From contig CM069432.1 in NCBI GenBank assembly GCA_035610365.1, positions 225,764,532-225,828,531 of the forward strand: 64,000 bases of DNA. The letters are read 5' to 3'. The position numbers and the translations under genes are program-made. Positions 1 to 10,328 of this stretch are shown piece after piece (positions within the stretch are counted from its first letter, which is position 1; each line of letters starts with the position of its first letter). Source of the DNA: Aquatica leii (lineage: Eukaryota > Arthropoda > Insecta > Coleoptera > Lampyridae). Below the pieces are notes generated by a model. The model did not search any database. It was not told the origin of the DNA and worked only from the letters and a program-made list of their open reading frames with translations.

Positions 1-1792
1 AAATCATTCGCAATTGCAATCATTAAACAAATAAAACAAGGATTAAATTATCTTACCTACAAAATAAGGAAATAAAAAAAAAAGATTTCTCTAAAAAAAT
101 TTGCATTTGCTCAAACTTAATTTAAAATTTATTTTTTAGACAAGGCAGGAATGACTGCGTTGTTTTTTTAAAATTACACTATTGGTATAATTAGATCGAT
201 CTTCTAGAACAGTTTTGTAGCACTAGATAAGAATATAGAACATATCAATTAACGCGCCTTGATTAAAATGTATAAGGAAAATTTAAACTAAACAAAAAAC
301 AATAAATAACGGTAACTTCAAAAGATAACAAAACGACAACATGAAAAAACTTATATTTTAAAACCGAATGTTTACATTGAACAATAGGTTTTATTAGAAA
401 TATTAAGAAGTTAAAATAATATTTATTCTTTTTTGTTATAGAAAGTCTAATTTTGTATAAGTAAACTAAGAATATTTTATTTAAAACGAAAGATTGTTTC
501 AATTAAAACGTGTTTAATTCGCTTTTGTGATTGATTACATTATATGAATTACAGAATAAATAATAAATTTTCCCCGTGGTTTTTCTTCGAAGGGCTTTTT
601 CCTAGATTTATCAAACAACGATGGTGATTATCGATGGTTTGTAAAATAATAATTGTGTTCGTGGAGAAAAAATCGTTAACTTTAAAATGATTTGGTTAAG
701 AATTAAGTTTTCTTGTTATTATGGTTTATCTACTTTGACGAGACAAAAAAAAATAAAAAAATGCAAAGATAAAAAGAAAAATTAAAAATTGTACACGTGC
801 ACTTGTATACTAGAGGCTTCAATCTTATATTTTACTTAATTAGTTATTGTAAACTACATAAAAGCATCAATCTCAATTGAAAATTAATTTAACTAAAAAT
901 TACATAGACGCCTTGCACCATAAAATGTTCCTCTGCGGAGAAGACTTTTTCTTAACAAAATTTATTAATTTATGATTTACGAATAATAAGCATAATCCGT
1001 ATTTCTTGAAAAAGTGCCGTAAAAACCAACTGGTTCTAGTACCTACTTGCAGCACAGATGTTTCTTTACTAACTTGGCTGTTGTTAAACCCAACGCCGCC
1101 AATACAGCCTCCTTACCGTTGGTATGTGCGTTCTTATATACAGGTAAAAGGTACAAGATATGTATTGTCAACGACGAAAGATTGAATAAGTAGTCTTAAA
1201 CACCTGGTACAATTTAGTACACATACGTAAAGACTAGCACTTCTACAATACGTTAATGTGGGCACTTTTTGTAGTACTGGCAATCCATATAGAAAGGATT
1301 TTGCTGTTTTGAATGTATTTATGTTTTAGATTGTTAGAAGTGTTTTAATTTAATTTAACAAAACAACAAAATAAAACTGGAATATTAGTGAAAAGAAAAC
1401 TAATAAAAAAACTTTAAAAAAGTGTCAGGTGATTTGTTTAATTGTATCTAAATAGTTTATTTAAATTAATATAAATGAAAATAAATATTTTTAGTAAAAG
1501 TAATAAGTCTTCGATAAAAGTTTGCGAGTTTTCTATTCTAAAAATTTATTTTAAAAATTGTTTTTTAAATTGAATCCTCTAAAAAGACAAATTTTAACTT
1601 TTTAAACAAATAGGAATTTATTTGTTAAATTTCCAAAATTTGTTTTCTTAAATTAGAATGCAAAACAATTGCTTAATCTATTTATTAATTCCAAATATGT
1701 AATACTTATATTTTGTTTTGCGCCGAAGGTTTAACCAAACATAGTTAAAATAGATAATTTAATAATTCGTGATTTAATGGTCCTTTAACCAA
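1..1792. other. AT-rich intergenic DNA
   Basis: No convincing coding sequence, RNA gene or element end was seen. Open frames here (for example 263-502 on the minus strand) are short, rich in Lys, Asn, Phe, Ile and Leu, and look like by-products of AT-rich sequence. The last ~60 bases carry degenerate TTAACC-like words that lead into the 28-bp array. Confidence 0.6.
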
Positions 1793-1990
1793 AAGCCCTT
1801 GAAGTAAATCGTATAACAAAAGATGGCTAAACTGGATCGTTTTACGAAAGATGGTTAAACTGAATCGTTTAACCAAAGACGGTTAACCTAAATCGTTTAC
1901 CCAAGGATGGTTAAACTGAATCGATTAGCCAAAAGTGGTTAAACTGAATCGATTAACCAAAAATGAATAATTCAATTTGAAATTAACCGG
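1793..1990. repeat. 28-bp tandem repeat of dyad-symmetric units
   Basis: Five clear 28-bp units start at 1821, 1849, 1877, 1905 and 1933, with more degenerate units on either side (from about 1793 and after 1961). The best unit (1849-1876) holds a perfect 9-bp inverted repeat, TGGTTAAAC (1852-1860) and GTTTAACCA (1867-1875), separated by TGAATC. Each unit is therefore a small palindrome or hairpin. Related words (AACCGGTTAACC, GGTTAACCATTTAACC) follow to about 2036. This may be a minisatellite or subterminal repeats of a DNA transposon; no matching transposase was seen beside it. Confidence 0.8.
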
Positions 1991-2099
1991 TTAACCAATA
2001 AGAAAATGATTCGGTTAACCATTTAACCGAGTCGATTCAACACCCCTAATTATTGTCCTAACAAAAATATCTTTAATTCTGTAAAAAGTACCAACAAAA

Positions 2100-2885
2100 C
2101 AGTGCTAAAGATGATATGATTCCTCATTAAATACCAGAAAAAACATTTCAAAAAATGGTTAGCAATATTTTAGAATTTCGAGCAAAAACTCATGTGGTAA
2201 TAAGAGACTATTATTCTAAATGGCTAGAGGTGTTAGCTTTGCAAAACAAAGCATCTTATGAGATAATAAATAACTAAAAATTTATATTTGCATCTCATGG
2301 AATACCCTGTTAATTAGCTGTAAAAAATATGCAGCACAATTGCTAGGAATGTCGGCAATTTGCTTATAGTTGAAACCTTAAAATTATTATAAGTAGTCCT
2401 CATTACTCTCGTTTAAACGGACTATCCGAAAAAGAAGTAGCAATAGCTAAAAGCGTTAAAAAAATCTGGGGATCTGGCTATTAGCTTATTAGAAAATACA
2501 AGTAATGCCAATTGTTGATCTTAATTATCTATCCCGGAATTACTAATGGGCACATCATTGAGAAGTAAATTGTCTATTGCTGTTAATATATACCTGTAAA
2601 TTATAATAATTTCAAGATTAAAAAAAAACAGAATGTAGGAGATTGCTTGATAAATATTATTCGGGTAGAATTTGTAAAATTACAAATGATCTAAGAAAGG
2701 TTGAAAACAACAAAAATTGAAAATGAATGTAATAGTCTAAGATCATTTATATTTAGAGATGAAACTAATAGATTGAGTAGAAGAAATAGCGTTTATCTGA
2801 AAAAGTCAAATAATACACCTGTCTTTAAATACGTTGATCATGATTTAGATGAGCGTTCAAAATTGAAGCAAAATTATACAACTTG
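2100..2885 (+). pseudogene. Decayed Gypsy (Ty3)-type retrotransposon integrase
   Basis: Fragments in all three plus frames match the integrase region of Ty3/Gypsy pol. The core-domain signature RDYYSKWLEV reads at about 2204-2234, just after the aspartate-containing strand typical of rve domains. Further along are fragments resembling the ASHGIP, SSPHYSR.NGLSE and ELLMGTSLRSKL motifs of the family (about 2280-2575). At 2775-2830 a basic segment ending in RRNSVYL resembles the C-terminal RSY...RRNR..L tail of such integrases. Stops and frameshifts are frequent, so this is inactive. No protease, reverse transcriptase or LTR pair was recognised, so it is an isolated 3' pol fragment. Confidence 0.7.
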
Positions 2886-2971
2886 TACCTAAACGGCAGA
2901 CCAAATTAAACGGCTATCAATACTGGTGCAACATTAAAATGTAAAACTTTTATTATATATAGTATATATAA

Positions 2972-3231
2972 ATTGGCAACGATCTATATTCTACATTAGC
3001 AACCAATATTTTGGTTCTAGCTTAGTGACCAATGTGATTTTTTCGTTGGTGACCTATCTAGGTTACACATTGTAAACCAACATCAATTTTAAATTAAAAA
3101 TTGACAAATATTGTACATTGATAACCTATATTAGTTCTGCATTGGTAACATGTATTAGTATTACATTGAGAACCAACTTCTATTCTTTATTGGCAACCTG
3201 TATTTGTCCTACATCACCAACAATTGTTCTA
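2972..3231. repeat. Degenerate 24-bp tandem repeat
   Basis: About ten to eleven head-to-tail copies of a unit close to ATTGGTAACCTATATTAGTT plus CTAC. Four consecutive copies in the right half keep an exact 24-bp spacing; copies on the left vary in length. It starts about 85 bp after the end of the Gypsy-like integrase fragment. It could be a minisatellite or part of the 3' untranslated region of that element. It has no evident coding role. Confidence 0.7.
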
Positions 3232-3907
3232 GATTCAAAACGAATCTTTATTTTATATTAAATAGATTAGTTGTTAGTAATTGATTTACTAATAATTTAG
3301 TAACGTATATAGTATATTCTTTATTGTTTTCAAAAAATATAGACAAATAAATTGCATGAATTAGATAAAAATAAGAAACAAAAATTACAGTTAATTAAAT
3401 TAAAAATAAATCATTAATTATCATACACAAAACAATAATACATAAAACTAACTAAAAAGTTATAATAATTTTTCTTCGGCGCAGCGGTTGCCGTGAACAT
3501 CAGTGATAATGTTTTTGAATACTTGTGTCTTTTAAAGCATATTTACAGCTTACCTAAAATAAATTCATAAATTTTCATTGTACTACAAAATGATAATTTA
3601 TTCTTTTTTCTAAAACTTGAGTATAAAGCTATCGCCTAGAGTTTTTTTCGTATCGCTATAAACAAAAATCAAAATTTCTTTCTAAAGTTGGTAATTGCAA
3701 CTTACCTATGTTTTGTTTTTTTCGGTTCTTCTAAATCTTCAACATCTTGATTCTTTACTTTTCACCGGCAGTTTATTACATACAATAGCTTGAAACTGAT
3801 AATTTGCTCTTGAGTAGAAGCAATATTCAAAATTTCTGTAATAATTTAGTTATAAAATTCGATATATTAAGTAGGCACTGGGATTTGTTTATTTTAAGAC
3901 AACGAAT
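3232..3907. other. Intergenic DNA between tandem array and PLE palindrome
   Basis: AT-rich DNA without recognisable genes or repeats. A slightly GC-richer patch at about 3474-3500 has no assignable function. Confidence 0.5.
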
Positions 3908-3919
3908 TTAATGAATTAA

Positions 3920-5732
3920 AAGTAACACTATTAAAATCTTCTTTCAAGGAGGGGCATAAAAAAACTGCTCAGTTTTTCTTTGAGGCGACGTTTCGTGCAC
4001 TAAATGTGCACTTCATCAGGCCACTGCAATTTTATTAGAGTAAGTACAAAACAACTATCTAATTTAATAAGTTAGTAGTAACTAAATTACAGATATAACC
4101 AGAAAACAATAAACGTAAGAACTTACGTAGAACATTAGAGCAAGTTACTCCGAAGTTTTTCGACAAACATGAAACACGTCCTAAACTTAATAGATAACAA
4201 TGTGATTAGTAAAAAGTCAATGAATAAAACAATAAATAAGTATAAATAATAAATAATAAATGACAAACAATTCAACATGGGAACAAACACTGTGATATGT
4301 ATAATCAAACATTATTTCAAGGTAACCTGTAATCAAATAATACTAAAAATTGAAAATAACCGCGAAACACACTAGTAATTTTTTGTAATTTTAGAAATTA
4401 TATTATTATAAATACTACTTAAATTGTTAGTGTCCGTATTAAAATTAATATTATTTTTGTATATGTTGATGAAGATCATTTCAGAGACTAATCTTTTCTT
4501 GTAATTGTTTTCCACATCTAAAATAGTAGGGTTGTTAAAATCGAAATTATGTCCTGTGTCGATGTGATGTACAGATAACGCTGTTTCTCCTTTTTTAGTT
4601 TTACAGTCATATTTATGGTTGTTAATACGATTTTTAACTTTTGTTTCGTTTGTCCAATGTAGCAACCTTGACAACCCATACATTCTAATTTATATACTAC
4701 ATTGTGTTTATCAGTTATGTCAATTTTATCTTTCGTTCTGCTGTAAAACATGTTGTAAATAGTATTCGTGTTATACATTATTATTTTGATGTTATCTGTT
4801 TTTAAGATCGGAAGTAATCTTTTGTTAGGTTTGGGACATTAATGATTTTTGTGTACATAATATTATTAGTGTTAGAGTTAGCTTTAAGATTAGTCGTAGT
4901 TAGATTTACAGATGGTGAAGTATTAGTAGCTGTGTTAGTGTATGTTAATAATTTATTTACTATATTCTTAGGATAGTTATTATTTTTAGTATCTGCTTTA
5001 AAATGCTAAAATTTTTGCATAGAATTGTGGACTACTTAAAACTAACATTTTATTTTTCATAGCCTTGATGATATTAACCTTTTGATGATGTGGGTGTTTG
5101 GATAAATAATTTATAGTTCTGTTCGAGGCTATAGGTTTGGTGTACCAATCACTAACTAAAGTATTAGTAATACTGTCTTTACTAAGCCTAACATCTAAGA
5201 AAGGTAAAGAACCATTCTCTTCTATTTCATACATAAATTTTAGATGTGGATTATAGTCATTAAACGTGTTAAGAGTGTATTGAATCTCTGCTTCAGGTAT
5301 ACAAGTAATAATGTCATCAACGTAACAAAATAAAAATGACGGCATAAATGTTAAATTGTTTTTACATATTTAAGTAAGTCATGCATAACCAGGTTAGCTA
5401 ATATAGGCGACGCAGGGTTACCCATGGCAGTACCAAATGTTTGAGTATACATTACATCCTCAAATATAAAATAACTCGAATCAAAGAGAAACTCCGTGAG
5501 TTGGACAACATCAACTAAATCTAAAGTAGTATGGCTTTTTAGTTCTATCCAATACTTTCTTATAAGTTTAACCACCAATTCTTTAGATATATTGGTAAAT
5601 AAAGAAGTGACATCAAATGACAAAATCGTATAATTTGATGGTATTATTATATTTTTAGTTTTTTCTATCAATTCAAAGGAGTTTTTTATATTATGTTCAA
5701 ATAAGTAAGATATATTCTGTATTATATTAGAA
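3920..5732 (-). repeat. Left arm of ~1.8-kb inverted repeat
   Basis: Reverse complement of 5837-7652, with only scattered single-base differences and tiny length differences. Its outer end (AAGTAACACTATT) matches the outer end of the right arm read on the other strand. A 104-bp single-copy spacer (5733-5836) separates the arms. Confidence 0.9.
3987..4019 (-). ncRNA. Hammerhead ribozyme motif, PLE copy 1
   Basis: Minus-strand mirror of the motif at 7553-7585: CTGATGA, a 6-bp GTGCAC/GTGCAC stem II with a 5-base loop, GAAAC, then GTC. It sits at the outer 3' end of the PLE. Known PLEs of many animals carry such type-I hammerheads in their terminal repeats. Confidence 0.8.
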
Positions 5733-5827
5733 ATGTACTTAGACAATTCGTACGTAGGAGCTCCTATACATGAAACAATAGGTCTTATCGGATGTTCATT
5801 CTTATGGGTTTTAATTAGGCCATACAT
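4372..5827 (-). pseudogene. PLE copy 1: reverse transcriptase plus GIY-YIG endonuclease (5' truncated, frameshifted)
   Basis: Read from right to left. The first open segment (5827-5351) starts at YGLIKTHKN and RPIVS, then has FDVTSLFTNI (motif A, first catalytic Asp) and GTAMGNPASPILANL (motif B). The second (5345-4998) carries YVDD (motif C, catalytic Asp pair), NGSLPFLDV and WYTKP, all hallmarks of Penelope RT. After a linker comes the endonuclease: VVYKLECMGC and YIGQT (4778-4518), then, in another frame, the RINNH, HIDTGH and VSEMIF parts (4683-4372). Frameshifts near YVQNN/KTI, after the RT, and in the A-run following GQTKQKLK break it. The N-terminal part before YGLIKTHK is missing. It should nick DNA and prime reverse transcription if intact; this copy is dead. 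Confidence 0.85.
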
Positions 5828-5836
5828 CTTAGGATC

Positions 5837-7199
5837 TTCTAATATAATACAGAATATATCTTACTTATTTGAACATAATATAAAAAACTCCTTTGAATTG
5901 ATAGAAAAAACTAAAAATATAATAATACCATCAAATTATACGATTTTGTCATTTGATGTCACTTCTTTATTTACCAATATATCTAAAGAATTGGTGGTTA
6001 AACTTATAAGAAAGTATTGGATAGAACTAAAAAGCCATACTACTTTAGATTTAGTTGATGTTGTCCAACTCACGGAGTTTCTCTTTGATTCGAGTTATTT
6101 TATATTTGAGGATGTAATGTATACTCAAACATTTGGTACTGCCATGGGTAACCCTGCGTCGCCTATATTAGCTAACCTGGTTATGCATGACTTACTTAAA
6201 TATGTACAGAACAATTTAACATTTGTCCCGTCATTTTTATTTTGTTACGTTGATGACATTATTACTTGTATACCTGAAGCAGAGATTCAATACACTCTTA
6301 ACACGTTTAATGACTATAATCCACATCTAAAATTTATGTATGAAATAGAAGAGAATGGTTCTTTACCTTTCTTAGATGTTAGGCTTAGTAAAGACAGTAT
6401 TACTAATATTTTAGTTAGTGATTGGTACACCAAACCTATAGCCTCGAACAGAACTATAAATTATTTATCCAAACACCCACATCATCAAAAGGTTAATATC
6501 ATCAAGGCTATGAAAAATAAAATGTTAGTTTTAAGTAGTCCACAATTCTATGCAAAAATTTTAGCATTTTAAAGCAGATACTAAAAATAATAACTATCCT
6601 AAGAATATAGTAAATAAATTATTAACATACACTAACACAGCTACTAATACTTCACCATCTGTAAATCTAACTACGACTAATCTTAAAGCTAACTCTAACA
6701 CTAATAATATTATGTACACAAAAATCATTAATGTCCCAAACCTAACAAAAAGATTAATTCCGATCTTAAAAACAGATAACATCAAAATAATAATGTATAA
6801 CACGAATACTATTTACAACATGTTTTACAGCAGAACGAAAGATAAAATTGACATAACTGATAAACACAATGTAGTATATAAATTAGAATGTATGGGGTGT
6901 CAGGGTTGCTACATTGGACAAACGAAACAAAAGTTAAAAATCGTATTAACAACCATAAATATGACTGTAAAACTAAAAAAGGAGAAACAGCGTTATCTGT
7001 ACATCACATCGACACAGGACATAATTTCGATTTTAACAACCCTACTATTTTAGATGTGGAAAACAATTACAAGAAAAGATTAGTCTCTGAAATGATCTTC
7101 ATCAACATATACAAAAATAATATTAATTTTAATACGGACACTAACAATTTAAGTAGTATTTATAATAATATAATTTCTAAAATTCAGAAAAATTACTAG
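5837..7199 (+). pseudogene. PLE copy 2: reverse transcriptase plus GIY-YIG endonuclease (5' truncated, frameshifted)
   Basis: Same protein as copy 1 on the other strand, truncated about 35 residues further, just upstream of NIIQNISYLFEH. The RT frame is continuous through motif A (near 5952), motif B (GTAMGNPASP, near 6138) and YVDD (6246-6257) to a stop at 6570-6572. The linker and the GIY-YIG N-half follow in a second frame (to 7053), and the endonuclease C-half in a third (to 7199). The frameshift positions are the same as in copy 1. The apparent longer open frame starting at 5733 is a chimera: its first ~35 residues are antisense to copy 1 and are not PLE protein. Inactive as it stands. 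Confidence 0.85.
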
Positions 7200-7552
7200 T
7201 GTGTTTCGCGGTTATTTTCAATTTTTAGTATTATTTGATTACAGGTTACCTTGAAATAATGTTTGATTATACATATCACAGTGTTTGTTCCCCATGTTGA
7301 ATTGTTTGTCATTTATTATTTATTATTTATACTTATTTATTGTTTTATTCATTGAGTTTGTACTAATCACATTGTTATCTATTAAGTTTAGGACGTGTTT
7401 CATGTTTGTCGAAAAACTTCGGAGTAACTTGCTCTAATGTTCTACGTAAGTTCTTACGTTTATTGTTTTCTGGTTATATCTGTAATTTAGTTACTACTAA
7501 CTTATTAAATTAGATAGTTGTTTTGTACTTACTCTAATAAAATTGCAGTGGC

Positions 7553-7585
7553 CTGATGAAGTGCACATTTAGTGCACGAAACGTC
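7553..7585 (+). ncRNA. Hammerhead ribozyme motif, PLE copy 2
   Basis: All conserved core boxes are present and in order: CTGATGA (7553-7559), stem II GTGCAC (7561-7566) closing on GTGCAC (7572-7577) over a 5-base loop, GAAAC (7578-7582) and the cleavage triplet GTC (7583-7585). The flanks GGC (before CTGATGA) and GCC (after GTC) can pair as the start of stem I. Stem III has no loop: GAAAC runs straight into GTC, giving a self-complementary ACGT. This is the arrangement known from PLE and retrozyme hammerheads that cut best as dimers. Cleavage itself is inferred, not shown. Confidence 0.82.
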
Positions 7586-8276
7586 GCCTCAAAGAAAAAC
7601 TGAGCAGTTTTTTTATGCCCCTCCTTGAAAGAAGATTTTAATAGTGTTACTTAAAGTTCAAATAAGGAGGATAAAGAAACCGTACCATTAATGAATTAAC
7701 ATTATTATAATGTTATTTATAGAGTTAAATTCTATTTCAAACTAAAAAATGTTTTTATCTAAACCCAAATTAAAAACATGGCAAATTATACAATTAAAAA
7801 TGAGATTTAATGTTATAATAAAAAAATTTACTTACGTTAAATCCAAGTAGGTACCTGCTGCAAACACAACTTAGTGTGGGATTCATAAACGTTACTTAAG
7901 CACAACTCATACTTCACTTCTACTAGACTTGACTAAGTTGAACTTTTACTCATACTTAAGAAAGGTATTCTTAAAGCACCCTTAAGTATTACTAAGTGAA
8001 GTATAAGTAAATGTGACTTTTAATAATTAACAATATTGCAACGTCGCTTTTGTTGACGTATTTATGTGGCGCATACGCAGTAGTTCATTAATCTGTCAAA
8101 TTCTTTGGTTATTTTCGTTCCCGCGTACTAATATTTTGTAAACTATTTATCATCTATCTTTAATTTTAATTAATTATCAATTCTAACCTTAATTTTTTTA
8201 TTTACTATTATATGTACCATAGTTACTTTTATAATTAGTGTAGTTTTAAGGTTAAAGTTGTAAATATTTAAATAGA

Positions 8277-9121
8277 ATGTCCGGAGAACCAAAACGTGCC
8301 ATATTTAGTGCTGACGAGAAAGAATCGTTAAAAATATTAGTGAAAAAATATAAAGATATTTTAGAAAATAAAAAAACAGATTGTGTGAGTGTATCACAAA
8401 AAAAAAGACATGGATACAGCTAGCTGTAGAATATAATTCTTTAGCAGAGAATTCATCTGTAAGTATAACAATTAATGAAAAGCAAGTAATTATTTTTTTT
8501 GTAATTGCATAATAGCGAACACCACAGCAACTAAAAAAATGTTGGGAGAATTTAAAAAACAAAAGAAAAATGGAATTATCGTTAGAAAAGAGGGAAAGAC
8601 TGACCACTGGTGGTGGATCATTTCATCCTCCAGCAGATAATCTAGAAGCCCCTTTAACGGATGACATTCTTGGTGGAGTAGACATCGAACTAAAAGATGT
8701 GATCGATAGCGACATCATACCGCAAGAACATGAAAATGAATGTATTGAAGCCTTTATTGCAGAAGGTAACTAGTTCTTTAGTCTTAATCGAAATTACTGT
8801 ATTTAGCTTTGTAGATATTCCACAAGAAACTTCGGAAGTTACCTTAAATTCGATTGGTTTAGAGAAAACTCAAAGTTCAAAAAGAAAAACATATGTAGGA
8901 AGAGGTACCGCCATTGAAAGGGAACTTGCTGTACGATTAGACAGAATTGAACTTTTAAAAAACAGGAAGTTGAATTGCACGCAGCAAAAATGCAAGAACA
9001 ACAGCTACGAATTAAGGAAGCTGAGTTAAAATTGCTACAAACGGAGGAAGAAGGCAGACTTCGTATAGAAATTTTAAAAGAACAATTGTTGCAAGAGCAT
9101 AATAAACGCAATATATGTTAA
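8277..9121 (+). pseudogene. Harbinger-associated Myb/SANT-like DNA-binding protein (frameshifted)
   Basis: Three exons are inferred: 8277-8458, 8516-8765 and 8815-9121, with GT-AG introns of 57 and 49 bp. Exon 1 starts MSGEPKRAIFSADEKESL and keeps the KYKDILENKKTD part of a Myb/SANT-like domain. Exon 2 completes it (RTPQQLKKCWENLKNKRK, then LTTGGG) and runs into an acidic linker. Exon 3 ends in a Gln/Glu/Leu-rich coiled coil and stops at TAA 9119-9121. Two A-runs each break the frame by one base: nine A at about 8398-8406 (before TWIQLAVEYNSL) and the run near 8960. In the family this protein binds the transposon ends and escorts the nuclease into the nucleus. The frameshifts make it a pseudogene unless they are homopolymer sequencing errors. 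Confidence 0.75.
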
Positions 9122-9167
9122 ACATGTTTTATATATACATATATATAAATACATTTATGAATAATAA

Positions 9168-10328
9168 TTAATTAGTAAAATGTCTATGAATAAATGCTGC
9201 ACGTATTGCATGTCCTCTTTCTTGTTGAGCAACTGGAGCAACTGGAACATCTTGTGGCATAGCATGAACATCTGCTACAAACTGTTCTCTTTCTGCAACG
9301 GCAATATTATGTAAAACAGCTGTAGCTCCAATAATTTTAGTAACCATTCTAATCGGGTGGTTTAGCATCAAACTTATGCAACGAAAACGCTGTTTCCAAA
9401 TACCAAACGTTCTTTCCACTACATTTCGAGTGCGTATATGTGCTCTGTTATACCGTATTTCTTCTCTAGTTTCTGCTGCAGCTACAGGAGTATACAAATA
9501 ATTTGTTTGTGCATAAGCACTATCTCCTAATAATATCCCTGATATTTGATTGGTTTCTAATTTTAATTTCAATAAACTGTTGTTAAATATTCTACTGTCA
9601 TGTGCAGAGCCTGGCCATCGTATCACTATGTTGTAGAACTCATAATTTGGACCTGCTACTGCCTGTACATTTATCGAAAACCAGCTTTTACGATTGCGAT
9701 ATATTTCACCTTGCTCTCCCCCAGGATTTTTAATTTCAATGTGTGTACCATCAATACACCCTATAACACCAGGAAAGTTTGCAATAAGAAAAAAATTTCT
9801 TTTAGTAGAGATCAATTCTTGGCCTTCTGGAAATTTTATAAATTGGTGCAACTTGCTAATTAAAATATCACTGACTTCCTGTACAATTCTTGATGTAGTA
9901 GATTGACTTATAGAATCTACATCACCGCATACTCTCTGTAAATATCATAATACAATTTTAAAGTTCCATATTGCTTTAAACTATATAAATTCAAACCTGG
10001 TAACTCCCTGTAGCAAAAAATCGTAAGGCACAGCACAATTTTATGATTATTGGCACAGGTAAACCACGTTGCTGTCTTTGATCCCCATCGGGATACACTA
10101 ATGGTAACAATACTAATTGAATGCTGTTGTAACCAAACCTGTATCGTTGCAAAAGTTCTTCGTTTGTATATCGTTCTAAAGGATTTTGCACGTCTCGTAA
10201 AATCATTCTGCGAAATAAGAAATTAGTGAATATCAAAATAATATAAAAGTTAATACTACTTACCTTGGTATAGGCAAATATTGAAAGTTATCATTAACAT
10301 GATTAACAAATTCCCAAAAATCATCCAT
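9168..10328 (-). CDS. PIF/Harbinger transposase (HARBI1-like DDE nuclease), apparently intact
   Basis: Three exons on the minus strand: 10328-10264, 10207-9997 and 9935-9168, with GT-AG introns and compatible phases (2, then 0). The joined frame gives 347 residues from MDDFWEFVNHVNDN to ...RHFTN, about the length of HARBI1-type proteins. The catalytic DDE triad is visible: Asp154 in GCIDGTHIE, Asp230 in LLGDSAY and Glu266 in NVVERTFG; WPGSAHDSRIFN is another family hallmark. No stop or frameshift was found. The product should bind with its Myb-like partner to the element ends and cut and rejoin DNA at TWA sites. It is convergent with that partner, stop codons 46 bp apart. Of all the coding sequences here it is the only element gene that reads through whole. 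Confidence 0.9.

Larger units (their letters stand above)
5837..7652 (+). repeat. Right arm of ~1.8-kb inverted repeat
   Basis: Partner of 3920-5732. The inner junction has short microhomology (TTCTA), suggesting end joining or template switching at the junction. A transcript crossing the centre would fold into a hairpin with a stem of about 1.8 kb. Confidence 0.9.
3908..7699. mobile_element. Head-to-head pair of Penelope-like elements (compound insertion)
   Basis: Two copies of one Penelope-like retroelement lie in opposite orientation, 5' parts meeting near 5733-5836 and 3' ends pointing outward. The inverted arms are 3920-5732 and 5837-7652. Each arm encodes reverse transcriptase followed by a GIY-YIG endonuclease domain, the domain order of endonuclease-bearing PLEs. 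The same 12 bases, TTAATGAATTAA, occur at 3908-3919, directly against the left arm, and at 7688-7699, 35 bp beyond the right arm. This fits a target-site duplication around the whole pair, since PLEs often make duplications of about this size. Inverted and 5'-truncated copies are usual for PLEs. Confidence 0.85.

Noticed and set aside
2100-3231. Complete LTR retrotransposon
   Set aside because: No LTR pair, primer-binding site, protease or reverse transcriptase was seen; only the integrase part is present.
1793-3231. CRISPR array
   Set aside because: The repeats are directly adjacent without unique spacers, and the DNA is eukaryotic.
5733-6572. 279-residue open frame across the PLE centre
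   Set aside because: Its first ~35 residues are antisense to PLE copy 1; only the part from about 5837 is PLE reverse transcriptase. Treated as a chimeric artefact of the palindrome.
8305-8607. Minus-strand 100-residue frame over the Myb-like gene
   Set aside because: Antisense shadow of the Harbinger partner gene; Phe/Leu/Ser-rich, no motif.
9600-9906. Plus-strand open frames over the Harbinger transposase
   Set aside because: They are antisense to a well-supported transposase exon and resemble no family.
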